Assembly (NCBI GenBank): GCA_037138535.1
Contig: JBAXIG010000009.1
Location: 1-35,593 of the forward strand
DNA length: 35,593 bases
Direction: 5' to 3'
Source of the DNA: GCA-2737595 sp037138535
GTDB taxonomy: Bacteria; Actinomycetota; Actinomycetes; Nanopelagicales; Nanopelagicaceae
Shown: piece after piece, positions 15,392-23,927 of the stretch
Position numbering within the stretch: the stretch's first letter is position 1
Layout: each line of letters starts with the position of its first letter
The notes under the pieces: generated by a model
Database searches by the model: none
Seen by the model: the letters and a program-made list of their open reading frames with translations, nothing else
What the model was told of the DNA's origin: nothing
Position numbers and translations under genes: made by a program

Positions 15392-18300
15392 GTGTATCTG
15401 AAGAGTTTGACCCTCAAGGGGTTCAAATCCTTCGCTTCGACCACCTCGCTGCGCTTTGAACCGGGGATTACTGCGGTAGTGGGGCCGAACGGTTCAGGTA
15501 AATCAAATGTGGTCGATGCGCTTACTTGGGTCATGGGCGAACAAGGCGCGAAGAGTTTGCGCGGCGGCAAGATGGAAGACGTCATCTTCGCCGGTACCTC
15601 TGGTCGGGCACCCCTGGGTCGTGCCGAAGTTTCGCTGACAATTGACAATAGCGATGGCGCGCTTCCTATTGAATTTTCTGAAGTAACAATCACGCGCACA
15701 CTTTTCCGTAACGGTGCCAGTGAATATGCAATCAACGGCGAGAGTTCACGTTTGCTCGACATTCAAGAGTTGCTGAGCGACTCGGGCATTGGTCGCGAGA
15801 TGCACGTCGTCGTCGGTCAGGGACAACTCGATTCAGTTCTTTCAGCAACACCAGAAGATCGCCGTGGATTTATTGAAGAGGCGGCCGGTGTTCTCAAGCA
15901 TCGCAAGCGCAAAGAGAAAGCTCTTCGCAAACTCGAAGCTATGCAGTTAAATCTCACGCGCATTCAAGACTTAGTCGGAGAACTTCGTCGCCAGCTCAAG
16001 CCATTGGGCAAGCAAGCTGAGGTGGCACGGAAAGCAGCCACGATTCAGGCCGACCTCCGCGACGCGAGATTGCGTCTCTTTGCAGATGACCTCATACAGA
16101 TGCGATCCACGCTACAAGCGGAAGTGGCCGACGAAACGGCGCTTCGCCAACGCAGAGCAGATGTTGAAGGTGCGCTCGCGCAAACGCACGAGCGTGAAAC
16201 AGAGCTTGATACCGCCGCCGCAGCTGATGCACCGTTGCTCGCTCGCGTGCAGGAGACGTATTACAAACTCACGAGCCTCAAAGAACGCTTCCGCGGGACT
16301 GCTGATTTAGCTGCCGAACGTTCACGTTTTCTCTCTGAGGAAGCCGATGAAGCGCGCGCGGCCGGACGCGATCCCGAAGCTATGGAAGCCGAAGCGGAGA
16401 ACTTACGCTTCGAAGAAGCTGAATTGCTTTCGACGACACAGGCTCACCGTAATGATCTTGCCCAGGCAGAAACTTCGCGGCTCACGAGTGAAGACGAATT
16501 GCGGCGAGAAGAAACGACAGTGTCCGCGGCCGTTCGCGCCGCAGCCGATCGCCGTGAAGGACTTGCCAGGCTTCGTGGTGAAGTAGGTGCGCTTAAGACA
16601 CGTTCGGCTGCGAGCGAAGAAGAAGTTGCGCGACTTACCGCAACGAAAGACGAGGCGCTCGCGCGCGCTCGGAACGCTCAACAAGAGTTCTCTGTTCTTG
16701 AATCTCAAGTTGCCGGTAATGATCAAGGCGAAGAGAGTCTTGATGCTGATTACGATTCAGCACAATCTCGTTTGGTTGAAGCCCAAGCCAAGGTAGAAAA
16801 CCTTAAAGAGGAAGAGCGCCGCGCAGATCGCGACCGCTCCACTCACGAGGCTCGCCTAGAAGCGTTGCGCATGAGCGCTACCCAGAAGGATGGCAGCGCC
16901 GTGCTCCTCGGTGCACAACTTCGCGGAGTGCTTGGTTCCATTGCAAATCTCGTCGTCGTGGAACCCGGGTGGCAAGCGGCCGTTTCTGCAGCGCTTGGAA
17001 ATGCGGCTGACGCCATCGCCGTCATCGATAGCGATGCTGCTAGCAATGCCATTAGTCACCTCAAGGATATCGACGCCGGGAATGCTTCATTCATTGTGGG
17101 TGGCGGCCGGGCATCATCACCTCGTTCCTCCTGGCCTTCGCTCCCTCAAGGTGCGGTATTTGCCGTCGATGTCATTCGCTCATCGGCAGATATTTCTGCA
17201 ACTTTGGAAGCTCTGCTTGAACGCACCGTATTAGTAGAGAGCCTTGATCTCATCTCTGCTGTACGCCGTACCGATGATCGCCTCATCGCGGTAACTCGCA
17301 CAGGCGATGTGATTGGTCCTGTCATTGCCCGCGGTGGTTCCAGCAAACGAGCAAGCTTGATTGAAGTCAAGGCTGCAATTGATGACACCACCACACTCCT
17401 GGAAGAAGCTATTCATCGCGCAGACCGGATTCGTTTCGAACTGGCGAGCGCAAACGAGTCGCTAGTACGTGCGCAAGAAGTTTCAGATGCGGCTATGGCA
17501 CGACTCCACGAATCAGATGCTCGGATGGCAGCGCTTGCTGAACAGATGAGTCTGGCTGGCCAGGCAGTACGTAGTGCAAATGCCGAAGCTACTCGAATTG
17601 AGCAAGCAATCAGTGAAGCACTCAGCGCGCGGGAACGTGACCTCGTTGGCCTTGCAGAGCTAGTGGAGCGACTTTCGCACGCTGAATCAGAGCCGACTGA
17701 CCACGAACCAGATGTTGCCGTGTTGGAAACTTTCCGCTCTGCAGTTGCAGTTGCCCGTCAACGCGAGATGGATGCGCGTTTAGCGCTTCGCACGGGTGAA
17801 GAGCGTGCGCACTCAGCCGGACAGCGCGCGGAGCAACTGGAACGCAATGCGGCAGCGGAACGTGAAGCGCGGGCAACTGCGGTAAAGCGTCGCGAAGCCC
17901 GGGCCATCGGAGCGGTCACTGCCCGCGCCGTGACCGTGCTCGCTCAAGAAGCCTTGTCGGCACTCGAGATTTCAATCGCGCAAGCAGCGAATGAACGTGG
18001 ACAGGCAGAAGCCTCGCGTACCGAACGTGAAGGCGAATTGCTGGCGGTTCGTTTGCGGGCCCGTGAACTAGCTTCCGAACTTGAGCAACTCACTTCGAGC
18101 GTCCATCGTGACGAAGTGGCGCGTGCCGAGTATCGCCTGCGGATCGAAGCTCTTGAAGGCAAAGTGCTTGAAGAGCTCGGAGTTGACTCCGAAACTCTGC
18201 TGAATGAGTACGGTCCAGACAAAGAAGTTCAGACATTTATTGAGAACGAGGCTGGAGATTTTCTTCCCGGCCCTGTTGTTGCTTACGTGCGTGAAGAGCA

Positions 18301-18955
18301 AGAGAAGCGTTTACGCGCAACAGAAAAGTCACTTGCGCTCCTTGGTCGCGTAAATCCTTTGGCCTTGGAAGAGTTCTCTGCACTCGAAGAGCGTGCGCAA
18401 TTCCTTGGCGAGCAACTTGAAGACCTTAAGAACACGCGCCGCGACCTCCTCGAGATCATTCGCGAAGTCGATGAGCGCGTAGAAATCGTTTTCCGCGAAG
18501 CATTCATCGATACGGCGCGCGAATTTGAAGGTGTCTTTGCTCGCCTCTTCCCCGGAGGCGAGGGTCGACTGGTGCTCACTAATCCAGATGACATGCTTAC
18601 TACGGGTATCGAAGTCGAGGCTCGTCCACCCGGCAAGAAGATCAAGCGTCTTTCGCTGCTCTCTGGCGGAGAGCGTTCACTCACCGCAGTAGCGCTCTTG
18701 ATCGCTATCTTTAAGGCCCGCCCTAGTCCGTTCTATGTCCTCGACGAAGTTGAGGCCGCACTTGACGACACGAACCTTGGTCGCCTCATAGGTATTCTCG
18801 ATGAGCTTCGTAGTTCCTCACAGCTCATCATCATTACGCACCAGAAGCGAACCATGGAAATTGCGGATGCACTTTATGGCGTAACGATGCGCGGCGATGG
18901 TGTTACAGAAGTTATTTCTCAGCGCCTGCGCGAGGTTGAATCAGAAAGTGTTTAA
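15392..18955 (+). CDS. smc: Chromosome segregation/condensation ATPase SMC
   Basis: SMC dimerises and, with ScpA and ScpB, extrudes DNA loops to organise the chromosome. At 1187 residues it is full length. It has the N-terminal Walker A GPNGSGKS (31-38) and two long coiled-coil arms rich in Glu, Arg and Ala (about 170-490 and 670-990). A hinge lies between them (about 500-660, with the VVEPGWQAAVSAALG segment), and the C-terminal head carries the ABC signature LSGGERS (about 1090) and Walker B YVLDEVEAALDD (about 1113). It starts with GTG after a GGGGG run. It overlaps ftsY by 8 bases. scpA and scpB are not in the window. Confidence 0.97.
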   Translation: MYLKSLTLKGFKSFASTTSLRFEPGITAVVGPNGSGKSNVVDALTWVMGEQGAKSLRGGKMEDVIFAGTSGRAPLGRAEVSLTIDNSDGALPIEFSEVTITRTLFRNGASEYAINGESSRLLDIQELLSDSGIGREMHVVVGQGQLDSVLSATPEDRRGFIEEAAGVLKHRKRKEKALRKLEAMQLNLTRIQDLVGELRRQLKPLGKQAEVARKAATIQADLRDARLRLFADDLIQMRSTLQAEVADETALRQRRADVEGALAQTHERETELDTAAAADAPLLARVQETYYKLTSLKERFRGTADLAAERSRFLSEEADEARAAGRDPEAMEAEAENLRFEEAELLSTTQAHRNDLAQAETSRLTSEDELRREETTVSAAVRAAADRREGLARLRGEVGALKTRSAASEEEVARLTATKDEALARARNAQQEFSVLESQVAGNDQGEESLDADYDSAQSRLVEAQAKVENLKEEERRADRDRSTHEARLEALRMSATQKDGSAVLLGAQLRGVLGSIANLVVVEPGWQAAVSAALGNAADAIAVIDSDAASNAISHLKDIDAGNASFIVGGGRASSPRSSWPSLPQGAVFAVDVIRSSADISATLEALLERTVLVESLDLISAVRRTDDRLIAVTRTGDVIGPVIARGGSSKRASLIEVKAAIDDTTTLLEEAIHRADRIRFELASANESLVRAQEVSDAAMARLHESDARMAALAEQMSLAGQAVRSANAEATRIEQAISEALSARERDLVGLAELVERLSHAESEPTDHEPDVAVLETFRSAVAVARQREMDARLALRTGEERAHSAGQRAEQLERNAAAEREARATAVKRREARAIGAVTARAVTVLAQEALSALEISIAQAANERGQAEASRTEREGELLAVRLRARELASELEQLTSSVHRDEVARAEYRLRIEALEGKVLEELGVDSETLLNEYGPDKEVQTFIENEAGDFLPGPVVAYVREEQEKRLRATEKSLALLGRVNPLALEEFSALEERAQFLGEQLEDLKNTRRDLLEIIREVDERVEIVFREAFIDTAREFEGVFARLFPGGEGRLVLTNPDDMLTTGIEVEARPPGKKIKRLSLLSGGERSLTAVALLIAIFKARPSPFYVLDEVEAALDDTNLGRLIGILDELRSSSQLIIITHQKRTMEIADALYGVTMRGDGVTEVISQRLREVESESV

Positions 18956-19856
18956 CAGTTCGGGTCGACTCTTTCGCCGTCGCGAGAAGTTAGCGCCTTC
19001 GCAAACGTTTGGTCGTCGCCTGCGTGCCATCTTCACTTCTGGAAAATTAGATCAAGCAGAGTGGGATGAGTTAGAAGCAACCTTGCTCGGCGCCGATGTG
19101 GGAATCACTGCAACGCGAGCAATCTTGGCTGATATGCGTGATCGTATGTCTCGTAAAGATGAGCCGGTTGAAGCTCTGCGGGCCACCCTGCTCGCCGCGC
19201 TTGCATGCGAGCAAAGCCGTGACATCGAATTGCGCAAAAGTGCTGACGGAACTCCTCGAGTGCTGCTCATCGTCGGAGTCAACGGTGCGGGCAAGACTAC
19301 GAGTGTGGGAAAACTTGCACACTTGGCGGTCGAAGAAGGAGCGCAGGTGGTAATCGCTGCGGCAGATACTTTCCGGGCTGCGGCTACTGAACAAGTAGAA
19401 ACGTGGGCCAAGCGAGCAGGTGCGCAACTTATTTCCGGCGGACCTGGGGGCGATCCAGCAGCAATCGCTTTTGACGCGGTGAAGAGTGCCAAGGAAAGCG
19501 GCGCAGACCTCGTGCTAGTCGACACCGCTGGGCGTTTGCATACCAAAGTCGACCTCATGAACGAACTGGGGAAAGTGCGTCGGGTAGTTGAAAAAGGAGC
19601 CGCCGTGGATGAGATTCTCTTGGTGCTTGACGCCACCACCGGCCAGAATGGTTTGACACAAGCAAAAGTTTTCGGTGAAGCAGTGGCGCTCACCGGCGTC
19701 ATCCTTACCAAATTGGATGGCAGCGCCCGAGGTGGAATCATTATCGCGATTCAGCAGGAACTCGGAATTCCAGTGAAATTTGTCGGACTCGGCGAAGGAA
19801 TCGATGACCTTGCTCCCTTCGATGCTGAACTTTTTGTTGAGGGCATTCTTTCCTAG
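18948..19856 (+). CDS. ftsY: Signal recognition particle receptor FtsY
   Basis: FtsY is the membrane-associated GTPase that receives SRP-bound ribosomes. About 302 residues from the GTG at 18948 include a short basic N-terminal stretch (RLFRRREK), the four-helix N domain, and the G domain. The G domain has G1 GVNGAGKTT (about residue 110), the insertion-box region DTFRAAATEQ, G3 DTAGR and G4 TKLDG. The long acidic A domain of E. coli FtsY is absent, as in many Actinobacteria. The start is uncertain: this GTG overlaps the smc end and has only a distant GAGG, and the frame is open upstream. Confidence 0.93.
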   Translation: MFNSSGRLFRRREKLAPSQTFGRRLRAIFTSGKLDQAEWDELEATLLGADVGITATRAILADMRDRMSRKDEPVEALRATLLAALACEQSRDIELRKSADGTPRVLLIVGVNGAGKTTSVGKLAHLAVEEGAQVVIAAADTFRAAATEQVETWAKRAGAQLISGGPGGDPAAIAFDAVKSAKESGADLVLVDTAGRLHTKVDLMNELGKVRRVVEKGAAVDEILLVLDATTGQNGLTQAKVFGEAVALTGVILTKLDGSARGGIIIAIQQELGIPVKFVGLGEGIDDLAPFDAELFVEGILS

Positions 19857-19927
19857 GAGCACGCGTTTCAAAATCCTTAAAGAACTTCAAAATCACGAGG
19901 TTTTAGCCTGCATTCGACGATCGGTAG

Positions 19928-19939
19928 TAGCCTTCATCC
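19928..19939 (+). promoter_or_regulatory. Predicted leaderless promoter of ffh (-10 TAGCCT)
   Basis: TAGCCT (19928-19933) ends 6 bases before the GTG start. A second TAGCCT, followed by a similar CAT context, occurs at 19904-19909, 24 bases upstream. It could be a tandem promoter or a duplicated site. Confidence 0.55.
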
Positions 19940-21412
19940 GTGTTTGACTCACTCTCTGATCGCCTCTCGCAGACCTTTGCCACCCTTCGGGGTAAGGGGC
20001 GCCTGAGCGATAAAGATATTGAACAGACCTGCACGGAGATTCGCGAAGCCCTTCTAGAGGCAGACGTTGCACTCTCCGTTGTAACTGGTGTGGTTGAGAA
20101 AGTTCGCGAGCGCTCAGTTGGTGTGCAAGTCACCCCAGGGCTAAACCCTAGCCAGCAGATCATCACCATCATTTACGAAGAACTTGTCGCGGTACTTGGT
20201 GGTGCAGCCCGGCGAATTACGCTCGCAAAGCGCCCTCCGACAGTCATCATGCTCGCAGGTTTGCAGGGTGCCGGTAAAACAACGCTTGCCGGAAAGTTGG
20301 CAATGTGGCTCAAGCGCGAAGGGCACACGCCGCTCTTGGTTGCTTGTGATTTACAACGTCCGAATGCTGTTGAACAACTTGCACAAGTTGCCAAGCAAGT
20401 TGGCGTCCCAATCTTCAGTCCAGAGCCCGGCAATGGAGTCGGCGATCCCATTAAGGTTGCTCGCGACGGTGTGGAACTTGCGCGCACAAAACTTCATGAC
20501 GTTGTGATCGTTGATACTGCAGGACGTCTTGGTGTTGATGCAGAGTTAATGAATCAAGCGAGCAAGATTCGCGATGCGATCTCGCCGGATGAAATCCTCT
20601 TTGTGGTCGATGCAATGATTGGCCAAGATGCACTCACCACTGCAGAAGCCTTCCGCGATGGTGTGGGTTTCACTGGCGTAGTACTCACGAAGCTTGATGG
20701 TGATGCTCGCGGTGGCGCAGCGCTCTCGCTTTCATCAGTTATTGGTAAGCCCATCATGTTTGCATCGAGTGGCGAAAAACTTTCCGACTTCGATCTCTTC
20801 TACCCCGAGAGAATGGCCCAACGAATCCTTGGCATGGGCGATGTTGCGTCGTTGGCCGAACAAGCCAAACGTGCAATTGGTGGCGATGAGATCGAAGCGA
20901 TGGAAGCCAAGTTCGCATCGGGCCAAGACTTCACACTGACTGACTTCTTGAAACAGATGCAGGGCCTCAAACAAATGGGCTCGATGAGCAAGATCCTCGG
21001 AATGCTTCCTGGGGCCGCAGCGATGAAGAAACAGATCGCTGACATTGATGACGGTGAGATTGTCCGCGTCGAGGCGATTATTCAATCGATGACTCCGTCG
21101 GAACGTGAGAACCCTAAAATCCTCAATGGCTCAAGGCGTGCTCGTATCGCCCAAGGATCAGGTCGCAAGGTGAGCGAGGTGAACTCACTGATGGAGCGAT
21201 TCACCGGCGCCCAGAAAATGATGCGCCAGATGGCTAATGGCGGCATGCCGCAGTTGCCGCCGGGTATGAAGATGCCGATGGGCATGGGCGGCGCCATGGG
21301 TCAGGGGATGGGCGCTCCTGGTGGTGGTTTTGGCGCTGGCAAGCAGGCGCCACAGAAGAAGAAGTCCAAGAGCGGAAACCCGGCAAAACGGGCGCTCGAA
21401 GAGGGGCGCTAA
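19940..21412 (+). CDS. ffh: Signal recognition particle protein Ffh (SRP54)
   Basis: Ffh binds 4.5S RNA and signal sequences and, with FtsY, delivers membrane proteins to the translocon. The 490-residue product has the N domain, a G domain with GLQGAGKTT (about 107-115), DLQRPNAVEQL, DTAGR and TKLDGDARGG, and the methionine-rich M domain from about residue 300. The end is an unusually Gly/Met/Pro-rich tail (about 430-470, with PPGMKMPMGMGG) followed by a lysine-rich KKKSKSG stretch. The GTG start is set by the leaderless promoter. A gap of 212 bp precedes rpsP. Confidence 0.97.
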   Translation: MFDSLSDRLSQTFATLRGKGRLSDKDIEQTCTEIREALLEADVALSVVTGVVEKVRERSVGVQVTPGLNPSQQIITIIYEELVAVLGGAARRITLAKRPPTVIMLAGLQGAGKTTLAGKLAMWLKREGHTPLLVACDLQRPNAVEQLAQVAKQVGVPIFSPEPGNGVGDPIKVARDGVELARTKLHDVVIVDTAGRLGVDAELMNQASKIRDAISPDEILFVVDAMIGQDALTTAEAFRDGVGFTGVVLTKLDGDARGGAALSLSSVIGKPIMFASSGEKLSDFDLFYPERMAQRILGMGDVASLAEQAKRAIGGDEIEAMEAKFASGQDFTLTDFLKQMQGLKQMGSMSKILGMLPGAAAMKKQIADIDDGEIVRVEAIIQSMTPSERENPKILNGSRRARIAQGSGRKVSEVNSLMERFTGAQKMMRQMANGGMPQLPPGMKMPMGMGGAMGQGMGAPGGGFGAGKQAPQKKKSKSGNPAKRALEEGR

Positions 21413-21485
21413 GCCTTTCTGACAGGATTTTCGCCCGCCAACCCACGTGCGACCCGAGAGCGATTTCGCGCTGGGCATCCTCGGA

Positions 21486-21624
21486 TGGCAGAATACGGGG
21501 CGAACGCGCTCGAGTTGGCCCTCTCACCAATTCGCCGGCGATGTCCATTTAGGTATGAAGCAAGCAAGCTGTCCCCACGGCGAAGCGAAGCAAGTGCCGC
21601 CCTAGTTTCAAGGAGATAGGCCCC
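21486..21624 (+). promoter_or_regulatory. rpsP promoter (extended -10 TGGCAGAAT) and structured leader
   Basis: TGG-CAGAAT (21486-21494) reads as an extended -10 and is nearly identical to the element upstream of rplS. Transcription near 21501 would give a leader of about 120 bases. The leader can fold with 21499-21504 pairing 21531-21536 and 21515-21518 pairing 21527-21530. AAGGAG (21610-21615) precedes the GTG by 9 bases. The first part of the 21413-21485 stretch shows nothing I can name. Confidence 0.5.
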
Positions 21625-22353
21625 GTGGCCGTAAAGATCAAACTCATGCGTCTTGGAAAGATTCGCGCACCGTACTACCGCATCGTGATTGCTGACGCTC
21701 GCAAAGCTCGCAACGGTCTCTCGATCGAAGAGGTAGGCAAGTACGCACCCACTCAAGAGCCATCGCTCATTGAGGTTAATTCTGAGCGCGTCCAACATTG
21801 GCTCAAGACAGGTGCGCAACCTACTGAGCCTGTCATCGCGATCCTTAAGGTCACTGGTGACTGGCAAAAGTTCAAGGGTCTTCCTGGTGCCGAGGGAACG
21901 CTTCGCGTTGCACCACCAAAGCCCAACAAGCGCGCTGCTTTTGAAGCAGCAGTAAAAGATGCAGAGAACGCACCCAAGGATGGCGCGACCACTGCAAAGA
22001 AGAAGCTTGAAGCAAAAGCAGTCAAGGCTGAGGCACCTGTTGAAGAAGTAGCTGTAGCACCAGTTGTGGAATCACCTGTGGCTGAAGATGCACCTGTTGC
22101 TGAAGTTGCTCATGTGGCTGAAGTTGCTCATGTGGCTGAAGATGCACCTGTTGCTGAAGTTGCTGAAGTTGCAGCCGCGGAACCAACGGCGGAAGTAACA
22201 CCGGAGGCTCCAGCTGAGGTTGCAGCCCCTGTTGTTGAGGTCGTTGCAACTTCTGATGATGCGTCTGATTCGCATGATGCGGCTGCCGTTGCTGCTGCTG
22301 CAGCAGCTGTGGCACACGCTGCCCTGATTGTGGAAGAAGGTGCTGCTGAGTGA
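21625..22353 (+). CDS. rpsP: 30S ribosomal protein S16 with a very long acidic C-terminal extension
   Basis: The first 85 or so residues are an ordinary S16 (start AVKIKLMRLGKIRAPYYRIVIADAR), needed for small-subunit assembly. A basic stretch (98-133) then leads into a tail of about 110 residues (134-242) made almost only of Ala, Val, Glu, Pro and Asp, with repeated AEVAHVAEDAPV-like units. S16 is usually 80-160 residues, so 242 is exceptional. The tail has no predicted fold and its function is unknown to me; L19 and S2 in this window have similar tails. The KH-domain gene overlaps its stop (GTGA). Confidence 0.95.
   Translation: MAVKIKLMRLGKIRAPYYRIVIADARKARNGLSIEEVGKYAPTQEPSLIEVNSERVQHWLKTGAQPTEPVIAILKVTGDWQKFKGLPGAEGTLRVAPPKPNKRAAFEAAVKDAENAPKDGATTAKKKLEAKAVKAEAPVEEVAVAPVVESPVAEDAPVAEVAHVAEVAHVAEDAPVAEVAEVAAAEPTAEVTPEAPAEVAAPVVEVVATSDDASDSHDAAAVAAAAAAVAHAALIVEEGAAE
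22078..22164 (+). repeat. In-frame direct repeats in the S16 tail
   Basis: A 33-base block at 22078-22110 recurs exactly at 22132-22164, offset by 54 bases (18 codons). Between them an 18-base unit is tandemly doubled. All periods are multiples of three, so copy-number change would keep the frame and only alter tail length. Confidence 0.85.
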
Positions 22354-22601
22354 TTGAGGACGCCCTCTCTCACTTGGTAAAGGGCATCGTCGATAATCCC
22401 GACGATGTCACTGTGACTGACCGCAATGGTCGTCGCGGTCGCACTCTTGAAGTTCGCGTGCATCCAGAAGACCTGGGCCGAGTAATCGGACGTAATGGTC
22501 GCACTGCAAAGGCTCTTCGCACCGTCATCGTCGCACTCGGCGGTGAGAGCGTTCGCGTTGATCTAGTCGACGTGGACGGCGGCAAGTCGCGTCCTGAGTA
22601 A
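22350..22601 (+). CDS. khpA: KH-domain RNA-binding protein KhpA
   Basis: An 83-residue single type II KH domain with the RNA-contacting GRNG loop (47-50) in DLGRVIGRNGRTAKALR. KhpA acts, usually with KhpB/Jag, as a global RNA-binding protein affecting division and small RNAs, and sits between rpsP and rimM in Gram-positive bacteria. It starts with GTG inside the rpsP stop (GTGA overlap), so it is translationally coupled to S16. The KhpB partner is not in the window. Confidence 0.92.
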   Translation: MIEDALSHLVKGIVDNPDDVTVTDRNGRRGRTLEVRVHPEDLGRVIGRNGRTAKALRTVIVALGGESVRVDLVDVDGGKSRPE

Positions 22602-22611
22602 CTCAAGCACC

Positions 22612-23118
22612 ATGCTCCTTGTGGTCGCGCGCGTAGGTCGCGCACACGGTCTCAAAGGAGAAGCAACAGTAGAGCTACGCACCGATGATCCAGATTCACG
22701 TCTGGCTGTCGGTGCGAAACTCTTTACTGACCCAGATCATGGCCTAGTCACTATTGCCCGCGCACGTTTTCACTCGGGCACCATGCTGCTCACTTTCGAA
22801 GGATTTGAAGATCGAACTCAAGTAGAGCGCTTGCGTAACACGCTTCTATTGGCTGAGATAGATATTGATGCGCCCGGAGAAGATGAAGATGATTTCCACG
22901 ATTATCAATTGATCGATGCGCGTGTGGAATTGGAAAATGGCACCCACATAGGGACGATTCGCGAGGTACTTCATCTGCCTGCACAGGATCTCTTGGCAAT
23001 TGACCGCGAAGGAATGGATGAACTCCTCATCCCCTTCGTCCGAGAATTAGTTCCGGTGGTGGACATTAAAGCCAGGCGAGTAGTGATTACTCCGCCAGTA
23101 GGGATGATGGAGGCGTAA
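22612..23118 (+). CDS. rimM: Ribosome maturation factor RimM
   Basis: RimM helps assemble the 30S head around S19. The 168-residue protein has an N-terminal beta-barrel beginning VARVGRAHGLKGEATV and a C-terminal PRC-barrel (about 85-165). The latter contains the YQLIDARVELENG strand pair and the IPFVRELVPVVDIKARRVVI end. The ATG at 22612 lacks a Shine-Dalgarno; TAACTC, starting with the khpA stop, lies 7 bases before it and is one base from the TANNNT pattern. It overlaps trmD by one base (TAATG). Confidence 0.94.
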   Translation: MLLVVARVGRAHGLKGEATVELRTDDPDSRLAVGAKLFTDPDHGLVTIARARFHSGTMLLTFEGFEDRTQVERLRNTLLLAEIDIDAPGEDEDDFHDYQLIDARVELENGTHIGTIREVLHLPAQDLLAIDREGMDELLIPFVRELVPVVDIKARRVVITPPVGMMEA

Positions 23119-23831
23119 TGCGTATCGACGTTATTTCCATCTTCCCGGAGTACTTAGAGCCACTCTCACTTTCGTTGCTAGGCAAAGCGCAGAGCAAGAG
23201 CGTGCTCGAGATCAATATTCATAATTTGCGCGATCACACGAGCGATACCCACCACACCGTCGATGACACTCCTTACGGTGGCGGTGCTGGCATGGTGATG
23301 TTGCCAGAGCCATGGGGCGAAGCAATTGATGCAGTACTGGCAAGTGTCACCAACGGCACCCGAGCTACCTTGGTCTTCACCACCCCTGCGGGCGCGCTCT
23401 TCCATCAACGTCGCGCGGAAACCCTGGCTGCTACCGAGTGGCTGATCTTTGCTTGTGGGCGCTATGAAGGTATCGATGCTCGGGTAGCAGAGCACTTTGC
23501 TACTCGCCCCGAAATCGATGCAGTAGTAGAACTTTCGCTAGGGGATTATGTGCTCAACGGCGGCGAAGTAGCGGCGATGGCCATCATCGAGGCAGTCGCC
23601 CGCCTCCTTCCTGGAGTGATTGGGAATCCTGACTCACTCTCGGAGGAGTCCCACGGAGCCTCGGGGCTCTTGGAAGCCCCTGCCTTTACCAAGCCGGCAA
23701 CATGGCGCGGCCTTGAAGTTCCCGCCCTGCTCCGTGAGGGTAACCACGGCAAGATTGCAGAGTGGCGCTCGGCGCAAGCGGTGGAGCGCACGCGAGCTGT
23801 CAGGCCGGATCTCCTCCCAGAGGAGGGGTAA
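23118..23831 (+). CDS. trmD: tRNA (guanine37-N1)-methyltransferase
   Basis: TrmD methylates G37 next to the anticodon and prevents frameshifting. The 237-residue SPOUT enzyme starts MRIDVISIFPEYL. It has the PYGGGAGMVM loop (about residues 53-62), the knot motifs CGRYEGIDARV (about 113-123) and SLGDYVLNGGE (about 139-149), and a C-terminal helical domain ending ARG-rich. It is translationally coupled to rimM by a TAATG overlap. The 96-bp gap to rplS holds the rplS promoter. Confidence 0.96.
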   Translation: MRIDVISIFPEYLEPLSLSLLGKAQSKSVLEINIHNLRDHTSDTHHTVDDTPYGGGAGMVMLPEPWGEAIDAVLASVTNGTRATLVFTTPAGALFHQRRAETLAATEWLIFACGRYEGIDARVAEHFATRPEIDAVVELSLGDYVLNGGEVAAMAIIEAVARLLPGVIGNPDSLSEESHGASGLLEAPAFTKPATWRGLEVPALLREGNHGKIAEWRSAQAVERTRAVRPDLLPEEG

Positions 23832-23861
23832 AACACCCGGATTGTGGGGTAGGCGCGGGTC

Positions 23862-23873
23862 TGTGGCAGACTA
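23862..23873 (+). promoter_or_regulatory. rplS promoter (extended -10 TGGCAGACT)
   Basis: TGG-CAGACT (23862-23870) matches the rpsP element at all but one base. A TTGTGG hexamer (23840-23845) lies 19 bases upstream of the -10. The leader of about 50 bases ends with AAGGA six bases before the rplS ATG. Confidence 0.5.
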
Positions 23874-23927
23874 AGCGGGCTCAGGGGAAATCATCCCGAG
23901 CGCCTCATTTCGAAGTAAGGACCGATC

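Noticed and set aside
19052..19741. A 229-codon open frame antisense to ftsY
   Set aside because: Same shadow-type composition, and ftsY has clear GTPase motifs on the other strand.
21413..21485. Looked for a small RNA (such as 4.5S RNA) next to ffh
   Set aside because: No stem with the conserved SRP tetraloop region was recognisable; the stretch shows only the rpsP promoter at its end.
22078..22164. Direct repeats considered as a CRISPR array or mobile-element target
   Set aside because: Repeats are in frame, codon-periodic, without unique spacers, and lie inside a ribosomal-protein gene.
22022..22315. A Gln/Leu/Pro-rich open frame opposite the rpsP tail
   Set aside because: It is the reverse complement of the Ala/Val/Glu repeat tail and has no independent support.
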